Below are positions 11,403 through 22,969 of a stretch of DNA of 64,000 bases, piece after piece (the stretch's first letter is position 1; each line of letters begins with the position of its first letter). The DNA is taken from contig NC_064617.1 of NCBI RefSeq assembly GCF_023898315.1, positions 715,501,202 through 715,565,201 of the forward strand, read 5' to 3'. Below the pieces are notes generated by a model. The model did not search any database and was not told the origin of the DNA. It worked only from the letters and a program-made list of their open reading frames with translations. This stretch comes from Schistocerca nitens (taxonomy: Eukaryota > Arthropoda > Insecta > Orthoptera > Acrididae). The translations under genes were made by a program, and so were the position numbers.

Positions 11403-11462
11403 AAAAAAAATGACTCTGAGCACTATGGGACTTAACATCTGTGGTCATCAGTCCCCTAGAAC
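11403..11462 (-). repeat. SINE family 1 fragment
   Basis: About 60 bp of the SINE tail (CTCTGAGCACTATGGGACTT through CAGTCCCCTAGAAC), lacking its tRNA head. It is wedged between the Tc1 fragment and the broken 5' edge of Gypsy copy 2. Confidence 0.8.
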
Positions 11463-11536
11463 GTAATACCAGAACAGTTCAAATAGTCGAAATGCCACAG
11501 CATCCTCCTGAAAATAATAACACGTCAGATAGAATT

Positions 11537-11543
11537 TGACTAG
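11537..11543 (+). promoter_or_regulatory. Gag stop codon in readthrough context (UGA-CUAG), copy 2
   Basis: The in-frame TGA at 11537-11539 is followed by CTAG. It lies in the same frame as the downstream protease and is followed by the same 36-codon open linker as in copy 1. Conservation in a diverged copy supports a functional role for the stop plus its context. Confidence 0.6.
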
Positions 11544-14500
11544 ATACAGGACAGGTCGCATCTTCCAGCAACGCAAGCACTACTTTTGACACGGAGAATG
11601 TTGCACATGAAAATGTTATTACTTTTGACGATATCCGAGACACTCTTTTGCAGGAAAGACCAATTGTTCGGAAAACCATTTCACACCCTGTCATCGAAGT
11701 TAAAATTGGATTATCGAAATTTTCAGCAATAATCGATTCTGGATCACCTATGTCGGTTGTAAATAAAGAAACTTTCAAGGAGTGTAACAAAGAGAATAGC
11801 TATCCTACGTTACCATTAGGCAAAACGAAAGTAAAAGGAGCAGTATCGGGTAAAGGAGTAGATGTAAAATTACAGACACATTTATCATAATGTATTGCAG
11901 GTCATACATTTCACTCAAATTTTTGGATTATTCCGTTATTGACAACAGACATTATTTTAGGTACGAATTTTCTGGTACAACACGATGCCATTATTGACTT
12001 TCAAAATTCCTATTTAATTTTGAAGGATGAAAATGTACAACTAGCTTTAGAATTTCAGCATTCTTTATCTGTAGAAGAACAAACAATTAATCGTACAGAA
12101 GTCATTTCCGCATCACGTAACATAGACTGTAATTCAACATTGTTCACAGATACGTACATACACAACTATAATACTCGAGATGAAACCGACTATGACGTTA
12201 TACAGACGATTTCTGATAAAGTTAAACAGAGCAGTGCAAATACAGACGATGAACGCACGCAACTACAAAAAATTCTTTTACAGCAAGCTCCAGTTTTTGA
12301 CAACGTTCCTGGTACTATGTCCGGTTTTATGTATGAATTTCAAGTTAAACGCCACGACACATTTAAAGCCAAGCATTATCCCATTCCATATATTCATAGA
12401 GAACAAGTTAAGAAAGAATTGCAAGCTATGCTTGACCAGGGAATTATTGAACCGGCAGTTAGTCCGTACATAAACCCGCTCCATATTGTTAAAAAAAATG
12501 GCTCACTTCGCCTCGTACTTGATTCGCATCACATCAATGACATTATTATTAATGAAACAGATCGCCCACAGACACTAGAAGAACTTCTACAGAAATTTCA
12601 TGGTACTGCTATTTATTCCACATTAGATTTGAAATCGGGATTTTGGCAAATTCAGCTCCATCCGAACTGCAGAAAGTACACAGCATTTCTCTGTTTTGGT
12701 GACTGTTATCAATTTTGTAAATTACCATTCGGTTTAACAATTTCTTCAGCAGCTTTTATTCGCGGTTTGAATACAATACTTCCGACAGAACTTAAAGACA
12801 GAATCACAACGTACGTAGACGACATTCTTATTGCAGAAGCTAACTAGTCTTAACACAATCTGATTCTTAAACGACTGTTGCAAACCTTTCGTGCACAAGG
12901 ACTCACAGTTAATCTCAGTGAATCGCACTTTGGTAAAACTTCTATAAAATTTCTTGGACATGTAATTTCAGCAGAGGGCATTACGCCTGACCCGGAAAAA
13001 CTTCAAGCTTTACGTGACATTACTGTTCCTACGACGAAGAAACAACTACGCAGTTTTTTGGGTTTAATTAACTTTTTTCGTAAATTTATTCATTACTCTA
13101 CTTTAGACACCCCTAGATTATGTCAATTGACAGGTAAAAACACTATTTGGTCCTGGGATAGGCAAGCACATTCCGAATTTGTGAACCTGAAAGAAGCCTT
13201 GTTGAATGCACCACTTTTATCGCACCCAGATCTTACCAGAAATTTTTCCGTTGCCACCGACAGTTCTAACACCGCTTTAGGCGTACATATTTTTTAGGAA
13301 ATTGAAGAAGATGGTTGTACAGTAATTAAAAACATCACTTTTGCAAGTCGCATTCTGTCACCTGCTGAACGTAATTATTCTGTTACGGAACTTGAAACAT
13401 TATGTGTTGTATGGGCTTTTACCAGATTTCGGCATTTTCTTTATGGAAGACATACCACCGTTTACACAGACCATAGAGCGATACAATTTTTACTTTCGGC
13501 TAAATTTACACACTACAGATTAAGTAGATGGAAACTTTATTTACGGGAATTTAATTTTACGATTATTCACATTCCCGGCACACAAAATATTGTAGCAGAC
13601 GCACTATCCCGTTCTCTCAGCAACAATCAGCAAGACATCGCAACCAACTTCTGCAAAGCTAATTTCAGCGTCATGTACATTCAACAAGTTGCATTTGAAA
13701 ATTTCATTTCGTCGTCATTACAAGACATGGCACAAGAGCAGAATAAAGACAGCGTATGGAAAGAAATCAAACACCTTTGGCAAGATAGGAATAATGTTAC
13801 CATTAGAAACCATTACACTGTACGCAATGACATTCTGTTTCGCCGCTCTCATCCTGACAGCAACAATTGGTTATTATGCATTCCTGATGAACTTGTTAAC
13901 AAATTAATCTGGTATACTCATTTAAGTTGCGCACATTACGGAGCCAGAAAATGTTTTCTTATACTGAGACAGAACTGTTATTTTACCAACATCGAGAAAC
14001 GTATACGACGAGTTTTACCGTCATGTAAAATCTGCCAGAAAGCTAAATCAGACACAACTTCACACGTTCCTCCATTACATCCCATTGTACCTGTTAAATT
14101 GAGACATATGGCCGCTGTAGCCATTTTTGGTCCGATTCGCAGAACTAATAGAGGTTTTTGCTACATCTTTGTCGCTGTTGAACTCACTTCAAAATTTGTT
14201 ACCTTCACACCGTTACGCAAAGCTACTGCTAAAACTATTTCGAATGCATTTATAAAACATTTTCTATTTCATGTAGGGCATGTGTTGAAAGTAATTTCCG
14301 ACAATGGATCACAGTTTCGATCTGCTATGTGGACACGTATGTTACGAACTAGAAACATTTCTCCGATCTATATATCCAGGTGCCATGCTTCTTCGAACCC
14401 TTGTGAACGATGAATGAAAGAAATTGGTAAACTGTGTAGAATATATTTCCATAAAAACATATTGATGGGGACACACACATACTCTCATTCCAGGATGTAA

Positions 14501-14916
14501 TTAATTCCATACCAAATGAATCTACTATGCTATCTCCGTCTGTTATACTGAAAAATGTTGAACCACCTAACAAAATTAAGGAATGAGTAACCTTTCCTAC
14601 ATCTCGTCGACTACGACACCATGACATAATTGACATTGCGCTGAACAACATCAAACGTGCCGCAGAGCGCCGGGGAAGACAGCAAAAACAGGTTTGTACA
14701 CGCCGTGACTTTCACATTGGACAGAAGATATTAGTACGTACACACTATTTATCCAACAGAGGAAAGAGCAGATGCAGTAAATTTGAGCTTCTATACGCAG
14801 GTCCATATCGGATTCGCAGCATTCCTCACCCCAATGTAGTACACGTCGAAACTCTGAGAACCAGAAAAAGTAAAGGCAATCACCATGTCTCCAATATTAA
14901 ACCCTTTATTGAATGA
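11540..14916 (+). pseudogene. Gypsy pol pseudogene (copy 2)
   Basis: The segment covers the linker, an aspartic protease (IDSGSPMS near 11730), reverse transcriptase (YVDD near 12814), RNase H (VATDSSN near 13255) and integrase. The domain order matches copy 1. One frame serves from 11540 to about 14410, but with stops at 11888 (TAA), 12845 (TAG for Trp), 13295 (TAG for Gln) and 14411 (TGA for Leu). A frameshift near 14450 then disturbs the integrase C-terminus. In the integrase the first catalytic aspartate codon is altered (AVAIFGP instead of AVDIFGP). It is non-functional. Confidence 0.93.
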
Positions 14917-17600
14917 ACATACTTTATGATTTATCACACCGTAATGCCATTTCCTAATTTTTATGACCACTTATGCAATTATATTTATGTGACTACTTAC
15001 TGATGATTGTCGTATTTTTTTTCTTGGGAAGTGCCCGGCAAGGTAAGGTTAGCAGGTCGCTTTTCTTGTCGTTACACACCAGACCGTGCATATTTTTCCA
15101 GATGAACTTACACATTTTATGACCACTTATGCAATTATATTTATGTGACTACTTACTGATGATTATCGCATTTTTTTCTTGGCAAGTGCCCGGCAAGGTA
15201 AGGTTAGCAGGTCGCTTTTCTTGTCGTTACACATTAGACAGTGCACATTTTCCAGATAAAATTACGTATCTTACGAATAATTATGCAATTCTATCTAGTG
15301 ATATATTTATATTATCAAATTTTCTCTCTATTAAAGTCTTCAATTCTCGCCTCTATTAACTACACAACATACAAGCTGTACACAAACAAGATCACACTTC
15401 TTGGCGTTATACACCCTAGACCGTGCATATTTTCCACTTTTTATGTATGTATGATTGTTTTCCTGTTTTGTTTGTATGTACTATGAAATATTTAAGTTAT
15501 AACAAACACCAGTTGACTTTAACATTTTGCCTTATGATGGCTAAACATCGTGACTACTTTACTTTTTTTGCTGCTACATTGTGATACACTGTGTACATTT
15601 TTGCTTCTGAACACTGTCGATGTTTTTGACATATTACGTTTTCTGTCATGCTATGCTGTATGCTCAATTATGTTACTATAAACCAGTTTTTATCTAATGG
15701 GTATATGAATTAAATGCAATACATTAATCTTTGTTCATCATTTTCAAAAGAAATAACGTGTAAACGAAATAAATTAAACAGAAAAGGGAATTTCACCTTC
15801 GGAATGAACGAAAGAGGATGCAATACCTCGTGATGAAGAGTAAATGGATCAGAATTAACAAGCATTAACAAGAATATATTATACACATCGTAGAATAGCA
15901 GTCTTAACTAATTTTTTCTTTCAGAATACGAGGGGATTGATGCAGGCTATCAGACAGAACTACACATCTTAGTTTTAGTGATGAAATATGCTAGAAATAA
16001 GGAATAGTTGTATAATGAATAATGAAGTGACTTTTTTGCAGATGATAATGAATGGTGATGAATAATGATGAAGAATATGCTAACATCGATAATGAAGTTT
16101 TTCTTTACAGGTGATGATAATAATGGAGTTATGATAATATGGATAATGAAGTTTTTTCTTTGCAGATGAAAATAATGATGAAGTTTATATATTTGCTGTT
16201 AGTTAAGAGATGCTATGTAGTTATTTAAGTATTTGTTGCAGTTCGTTTTGACAGTATGTCTTATATCGCATGGTATGATGACTGAAGGTTTTGGAAAGGA
16301 CAGCTAGAGAACATATATATTTTTTATACACATTTCACTACCTGTTAATTCGATGTTCACTACTTTTCAGCATAATATGCGTTTCTTCTCTCAGTTTAAT
16401 AATCCATTTTGTATATTTTGCAGGAGAAACTATTCATGAAATTAATGTGCTATAAGCAGTTGTTTATTAAACCTATGTCGTTTATGAATGTGGTCACATA
16501 TACTCTACTTGTTTCATAACCTTGCTACAGCTGACTCATGACGAATGACGTTACACATCTTCATTTGCAGCAATAACTCAAAAACAAACAAAGGAATTAC
16601 CAGTCCCAAATAATGCTACTAGTTTAAGAGAGTTCTGAGTAATACTGATCAGCTCTGAATAGTATGTCACTTCAATAATGACTTCTGAATAATAAAAAGA
16701 AAATGCTTTGTAACTGGCCAATGAATGCCACTGTTTATTGTAATAAGATTACCCATGATGCCAATGATTACTATAATTAGATTAATTATGTATAAATGCT
16801 ATGCCAATAATTAACTCATTTTGAGTAATGACTTCTGAATAATACAAAAAAAATGCTTTGTAGCTGGCCAATGAATGCCACAGTTTATTGTAATAAGATT
16901 ACCTATGATGCCAATGATTACTATAATTAAGTGAATTATGTTAATACTATGCCATTCATTGGCTTCTGTTTTGAATGATGACTTCTGATGGTTTGTAACT
17001 GGGCAATGAGTGCCAATAATTACTATATTCAGATAATTTTATGAACATTATTCTGTAATACTACATACATGGTACAAAAATGTTCAGTAACTGGGCAATG
17101 AGTGCCACCAATTACTCAAATCAGTTGTTAGACTAGTGTAATTCTCAATGAAGACTACTATGTGACTTAATGTCCTTCACCTTCTGACCTAATTACCAGA
17201 AATTACTGCAATATCCATTTGTCCTGTCTATCCTCATGATCATGGAGCACCATATTTGGTTTTTGCACTAATTCTACGTTGGTCTACTTTACAAGAACAT
17301 GGTGTTCACACGACATGCTGTCCACCACCTTGAGCGATGGAGATGTTATTATGGTCCTACTGTTTGGTGTACCCAGTGTACTACTAAAATGATAGCATGG
17401 AATATTATTACGACATTTCAGTGTCTTGGCTACACTGGTTAATACTTCAAGGAAAAGAGCTTCAGATTGTCTCACTTGGTGTTGTGCTTCTGTAGAAAGA
17501 TATGGACTTTCAGTGCAGCTGCGTGCAACCTAAAGTGCTACAACCATGACGCAATCCTTCCCATTCCTTTCCTAATTCTTATAAAATGATAAAGACATAT
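14917..17600 (+). other. Gypsy copy 2 non-coding tail, first part
   Basis: No ORF of note. The first part contains a tandem duplication with a 156-bp period (for example GACCAC at 14965 and 15121) that is single in copy 1. Further on there are repeats of about 150 bp at 16640-17100, sharing GGCCAATGAATGCCA at 16716 and 16866. Several stretches resemble splice sites, for example CAAGGTAAGG and TTTTTTCTTTCAG. It is homologous to 40655-43600 of copy 1. Confidence 0.75.
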
Positions 17601-17963
17601 ACTGTGCGTGTGCACTTCCTTTCATTTGTTAATAAGATCAGTTGTCCTGAAAATACTAAAGACTTCTATAGTGCATGTGCACTTTATTTCACTCCTTGAT
17701 ATGTTTATTTGTTGTAAAAATATTAGAGAGTTTGACAGTGCGTGTGCACTTTATGCCATTTGTTAATATGATTGGTACTCATTATGTATACATTTTGTGA
17801 TTTCCAGATATGTTCTGAACTTCAGTGCGTGTGCACTTTTGTCATTTGTCAATATGATTTGTACTCATTATGTTTATTTGTTGTAAAAATATTAGAGAGT
17901 TTTACAGTGCGTGTGCACTTTATGCCATTTGTTAATATGATATGTACTCATTTCGTATACATT

Positions 17964-20900
17964 CTTCCCCCATGAACCATGGACCTTGCCATTGGTGGGG
18001 AGGCTTGCGTGCCTCAGTGATACAGATGGCCGTACCGTAGGTGCAACCACAACGGAGGGGTATCTGTTGAGAGGCCAGACAAACATGTGGTTCCTGAAGA
18101 GGGGCAGCAGCCTTTTCAGTAGTTGCAAGGGCAACAGTCTGGATGATTGACTGATCTGGCCTTGTAACATTAACCAAAACGGCCTTGCTGTGCTGGTACT
18201 GCGAACGGCTGAAAGCAAGGGGAAACTACATCCGTAATTTTTCCCGATGACATGCAGCTTTACAGTATGATTAAATGATGATGGCATCCTCTTGGGTAAA
18301 ATATTCCGGAGGTAAAATAGTCCCCCATTCGGATCTCCGGGCGAGGACTACTCAAGAGGACGTCGTTATCAGGAGAAAGAAAACTGGCATTCTACGGATC
18401 GGAGCGTGGAATGTCAGAGCCCTTAATCGGGCAGGTAGGTTAGAAAACTTAAAAAGGGAAATGGATAGGTTAAAGTTAGATATAGTGGGAATTAGTGAAG
18501 TTCGGTGGCAGGAGGAACAAGACTTTGGGTCAGGTGATTACAGGGTTATAAATACAAAATCAAATAGGGGTAATGCAGGAGTAGGTTTAATAATGAATAA
18601 AAAAATAGGAGTGCGGGTTAGCTACTACAATCAGCATAGTGAACGCATTATTGTGGCCAAGATAGACACAAAGCCCATGCCTACTACAGTAGTACAAGTT
18701 TATATGCCAACTAGCTCTGCAGATGATGAAGAAATTGATGAAATGTATGACGAGATAAAAGAAATTATTCAGGTAGTGAAGGGAGACGAAAATTTAATAG
18801 TCATGGGTGACTGGAATTCGTCAGTAGGAAAAGGGAGAGAAGGAAACATAGTAGGTGAATATGGATTGGGGGGAAGAAATGAAAGAGGAAGCCGCCTTGT
18901 AGAATTTTGCACAGAGCATAGCTTAATCATAGCTAACACTTGGTTCAAGAATCATAAAAGAAGGTTGTATACTTGGAAGAATCCTGGAGATACTAAAAGG
19001 TATCAGATAGATTATATAATGGTAAGAGAGAGATTTAGGAACCAGGTTTTAAATTGTAAGACATTTCCAGGGGCACATGTGGATTCTGACCACAATCTAT
19101 TGGTGATGAACTGCAGATTGAAACTGAAGAAACTGCAAAAAGGTGGGAATTTAAGGAGATGGGACCTGGATAAACTGAAAGAACCAGAGGTTGTAGAGAG
19201 TTTCAGGGAGAGCATAAGGGAACAATTGACAGTAATGGGGGAAAGAAATACAGTAGAAGAAGAATGGGTAGCTCTGAGGGATGAAGTAGTGAAGGTAGCA
19301 GAGGATCAAGTAGCTAAAAAGACGAGGGCTAATAGAAATTCTTGGGTAACAGAAGAAATATTGAATTTAATTGATGAAAGGAGAAAATATAAAAATGCAG
19401 TAAATGAAGCAGGCAAAAAGGAATACAAACGTCTCAAAAATGAGATCGACAGGAAGTGCAAAATGGCTAAGCAGGGATGGCTAGAGGACAAATGTAAGGA
19501 TGTAGAGGCTTGTCTCACTAGGGGTAGGATAGATACTGCCTACAGGAAAATTAAAGAGACCTTTGGAGAGAAGAGAACCACTTGTATGAATATCAAGAGC
19601 TCAGATGGCAACCCAGTTCTAAGCAAAGAAGGGAAGGCAGAAAGCTGGAAGGAGTATATAGAGGGTTTATACAAGGGCGATGTACTTGAGAACAATATTA
19701 TGGAAATGGAAGAGGATGTAGATGAAGATGAAATGGGAGATGCGATACTGCGTGAAGAGTTTGACAGAGCACTGAAAGACCTGAGTCGAAACAAGGCCCC
19801 GGGAGTAGACAACATTCCATTAGAACTATTGATGGCCTTGGGAGAGCCAGTCATGACAAAACTCTACCATCTGGTGAGCAAGATGTATGAGACAGGCGAA
19901 ATACCCACAGACTTCAAGAAGAATATAATAATTCCAATCCCAAAGAAAGCAGGTGTTGACATATGTGAAAATTACCGAACTATCAGTTTAATAAGTCACA
20001 GCTGCAAAATACTAACGCGAATTCTTTACAGACGAATGGAAAAACTGGTAGAAGCGGACCTCGGGGAAGATCAGTTTGGATTCCGTAGAATTGTTGGAAC
20101 ACGTGAGGCAATACTAACCTTACGACTTATCTTATAAGAAACATTAAGGAAAGGCAAACCTACGTTTCTAGCATTTGTAGACTTAGAGAAAGCTTTTGAC
20201 AACGTTAACTGGAATACTCTCTTTCAAATTCTGAAGGTGGCAGGGGTACAATACAAGGAGCGAAAGGCTATTTACAATTTGTACAGAAACCAGATGGCAG
20301 TTATAAGAGTCGAGGGGCATGAAAGGGAAGCAGTGGTTGGGAAAGGAGTGAGACAGGGTTGTAGCCTCTCCCCGATGTTATTCAATCTGTATATTGAGCA
20401 AGTAGTAAAGGAAACAAAAGAAAAATTCGGAGTAGGTATTAAAATTCATGGAGAAGAAGTAAAAACTTTGAGGTTTGCCGATGACATTGTAATTCTGTCA
20501 GAGACAGCAAAGGACTTGGAAGAGCAGTTGAACGGAATGGACAGTGTCTTGAAAGGAGGATATAAGATGAACATCAACAAAAGCAAAACGAGGATAATGG
20601 AATGTAGTCAAATTAAATCGGGTGATGCTGAGGGGATTAGATTAGGAAATGAGACACTTAAAGTAGTAAAGGAGTTTTGCTATTTAGGGAGTAAAATAAC
20701 TGATGATGGTCGAAGTAGAGAGGATATAAAATGTAGACTGACAATGGCAAGGAAATCGTTTCTGAAGAAGAGAAATTTGTTAACATCGAGTATAGATTTA
20801 AGTGTCAGGAAGTCGTTTCTGAAAGTATTTGTATGGAGTGTAGCCATGTATGGAAGTGAAACATGGACGATAACCAGTTTGGACAAGAAGAGAATAGAAG

Positions 20901-21260
20901 CTTTCGAAATGTGGTGCTACAGAAGAATGCTGAAGATAAGGTGGGTAGATCACGTAACTAATGAGGAGGTATTGAATAGGATTGGGGAGAAGGGAAGTTT
21001 GTGGCACAACTTGACTAGAAGAAGGGATCGGTTGGTAGGACATGTTTTGAGGCATCAAGGGATCACAAATTTAGCATTAGAGGGCAGCGTGGAGGGTAAA
21101 AATCGTAGAGGGAGACCAAGAGATCAATACACTAAGCAGATTCAGAAGGATGTAGGTTGCAGTAGGTACTGGGAGATGAAGAAGCTTGCACAGGATAGGG
21201 TAGCATGGAGAGCTGCATCAAACCAGTCTCAGGACTGAGGACCACAAAAACAACAACAAC
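17964..21260 (+). mobile_element. RTE-like non-LTR retrotransposon, near full length
   Basis: A 3297-bp insertion inside the Gypsy tail array, with target duplication GTATACATT at 17955-17963 and 21261-21269. It has a 310-bp 5' leader, one long ORF with endonuclease and reverse transcriptase, and a (CAA)n tail instead of poly(A). Single ORF plus trinucleotide tail suggests the RTE clade. A 5'-truncated copy of the same family lies at 58667-59175 and a 57-bp tail at 22324-22380. One nonsense codon interrupts the ORF. Confidence 0.93.
18275..21238 (+). pseudogene. RTE-like ORF: endonuclease plus reverse transcriptase, one nonsense codon
   Basis: The N-terminal apurinic-type endonuclease (about residues 40-260) shows GAWNVRALNRAG, GISEVRWQEEQ, MGDWNSSVGKG and DSDHNLL, the residues that nick target DNA. 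The reverse transcriptase (about 490-800) has KAPGVDNIP, NYRTISLISHSCK, FVDLEKAFDNV and the FADD catalytic box. The C-terminal part resembles other insect RTE-like proteins (GHVLRHQGI and GRPRDQ). A TAA at 20135-20137 stands where relatives have Glu. The frame is otherwise open to 21238, about 988 codons. Gene predictors often call such ORFs craniofacial development protein 2-like. The start codon is uncertain. Confidence 0.92.
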
Positions 21261-21848
21261 GTATACATTTTGTGATTCCCAGATATGTTCTGTATTACAG
21301 TGCATGTGCACTTTCGTCATTTTGTTAACATGATTTGTATTCATTGCTTGTACATTTTGTGATTTGCTGATATGTTCTGAACTTCAGTGCGTGTGCACTT
21401 TTGTCATTTGTCAATATGATTTGTACTCATTATGTTTATTTGTTGTAAAAAAATTAGAGAGTTTTACAGTGCGTGTGCACTTTATGCCATTTGTTAATAT
21501 GATTTGTATCCATTGCGTATACATTTTGTGATTTCCGGATATATTCTGTACTACAGTGCGTGTGCACTTTATGTCATTTGGTAATATAATTTGTACTCAT
21601 TACGTATACATTTTGTGGTTTTATGATATGTTCTGTACTACAGTGCGTGTGCACTTTTGTCATTTATCAATATGATTTGTACTCATTGCATATACATTTT
21701 GTGATTTGCTGATATGTTCTGTACTACAGTGCGTGTGCACTTTTGCCATTTGTTAATATGTTTTGTACTCATTGTGTATACATTTTGTCATTGCCTGATA
21801 TGTTCTGTACTCTGTGCGTGTGCACTATATTTTATTTCATGTTCTGCA

Positions 21849-21893
<45 letters not shown>
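21849..21893. repeat. (TA)n microsatellite
   Basis: About 18 TA units near the end of the Gypsy copy 2 tail, just before the polypurine region. Confidence 0.9.
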
Positions 21894-21992
21894 TCTGTGA
21901 TTGTAAAGTTAATTATGAAAAATTTGTTGCTCATGGCAAGTCCAATTGACTCACCATCGCTGCCAAATTTTTGCCCCCCCAGTGGAGGGTTA

Positions 21993-22892
21993 TGTAAGGC
22001 GTATGCTTCGCCGGCGATGGCCGAGGCATAATAGAATCTCTGACCAGAGAGTAGTTTATTGTTAGTTGTTGCTTGTCGCGTGTCTGCGCGAGTAGACAGT
22101 AGTAGTCTGGTGTAGTAGCGATTCCGAGTCTGTAGTAGTCAGTCGGATACAGTAGTAGTCGGTCGGCTTTAGTAGCGAGTGGACAGGAGTTGTCTGCGGG
22201 TGTTGGCATGCGTCGGCTGTGTGCTCTGCTCGCGACTCTGGTCAGGACTCTGGAGGATGAGTATTGTAGAAGGTAAAGAAGCAGTCTTGCGCATATTTAA
22301 TAATGTATGTTAATTGTAATCTATGTTGTTGTTGTTGTGGTCTTCAGTCCTGAGACTGGTTTGATGCAGCTCTCCATGCATTGTAATCTAATTTGTTCAA
22401 AAAAAAAGGCCCCAATAATAATTTTTACAATATAAAGTAACCTTTTTTTAAAGAAAAGTATTCATTTCAATTTAAAGAATTTTTTCAATGCATTATCATT
22501 GCTTCCAAGACTCCAAAAAAAAATATACGCCAGCCTTGCACGATGCTGTGTCGAAGAATGTATACATAAGAGCGGATAAATAATTGCAGTTTTGTTGAAG
22601 TAAGAATTTTTACTTTTTTTTTCAGAATACAGGGCCGAAGGTCAGCGCTGCTGTCCTTATAAAATTTACCAGATATTATTATTTCTGTTTGGAGGTTACA
22701 TTTCGTTCATGGTTCATTATTTAATTAATATTATTGTGTGGTTTATGGTCAATTTTCATTCATTAATTTTTTGTGTGGGGGGTTTACGCTTGGCTCCATT
22801 TTGCATTATTATCAAACATTATTTTTGTTGGGAGGTTACACATGGCTCCATTTCCATTTTTATTTAACAAAATTTCGTGTGGAGAGGTTACA
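21993..22892 (+). repeat. 3' LTR of Gypsy copy 2
   Basis: Begins TGTAAGGCGT after a C-run and the purine block AGTGGAGGG (21981-21989), placed exactly as in copy 1, and ends GGAGAGGTTACA. It shares AGAATCTCTGACCAGAG, AGTAGTC repeats and the terminal block with the copy 1 LTR but has diverged a lot elsewhere. About 900 bp, including the 57-bp RTE insertion with its duplication. Confidence 0.8.
22324..22380 (-). mobile_element. 57-bp RTE-like LINE tail with perfect target duplication
   Basis: The last 57 bp of the RTE-like element, inverted, with the (CAA)n tail at its left end as GTTGTTGTT. It is flanked by TTGTAATCTA at 22314-22323 and 22381-22390. An extreme 5' truncation: almost only the tail was copied. 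Confidence 0.92.
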
Positions 22893-22969
22893 ATGTTTAC
22901 TGTGAAATCTGTAACAATTTTATACGGAAGTTTCGAAATAGCTGGGAAAGCTCTTAACAGATGGCGCTG

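Larger units (their letters stand above)
17600..21830 (+). repeat. ~86-bp tandem array with GTGCGTGTGCAC core (copy 2), split by a LINE
   Basis: Twelve copies of the dodecamer GTGCRTGTGCAC lie at 17604, 17671, 17738, 17825, 17907, 21300, 21387, 21469, 21556, 21643, 21729 and 21814. Most are spaced 82-87 bp apart, and the first three 67 bp. Removing the 3306 bp of LINE plus target duplication restores the 87-bp step across the insertion. Units also share CATTTGTYAATATGATTTGT. The core is an interrupted palindrome, GTGC to GCAC. A degenerate version occurs in copy 1. Confidence 0.88.
11463..22892 (+). mobile_element. Ty3/Gypsy LTR retrotransposon copy 2, 5'-truncated
   Basis: Collinear with Gypsy copy 1 from the last 20-odd gag codons through pol, the long non-coding tail and a 3' LTR. 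The 5' LTR, the primer-binding site and nearly all of gag are missing. Its pol carries several nonsense mutations and a later frameshift. Its tail was entered by an RTE-like LINE (17964-21260) and its LTR by a 57-bp RTE tail (22324-22380). Divergence from copy 1 makes it a useful comparison for which features the family conserves. Confidence 0.92.

Noticed and set aside
18275-21238. Long ORF as a craniofacial-development-like host gene
   Set aside because: Endonuclease plus reverse transcriptase, target duplication and a CAA tail show it is a LINE.
17600-21830. CRISPR-like array
   Set aside because: Regular spacing exists, but the spacers are themselves similar to each other and the setting is a eukaryotic retrotransposon tail.
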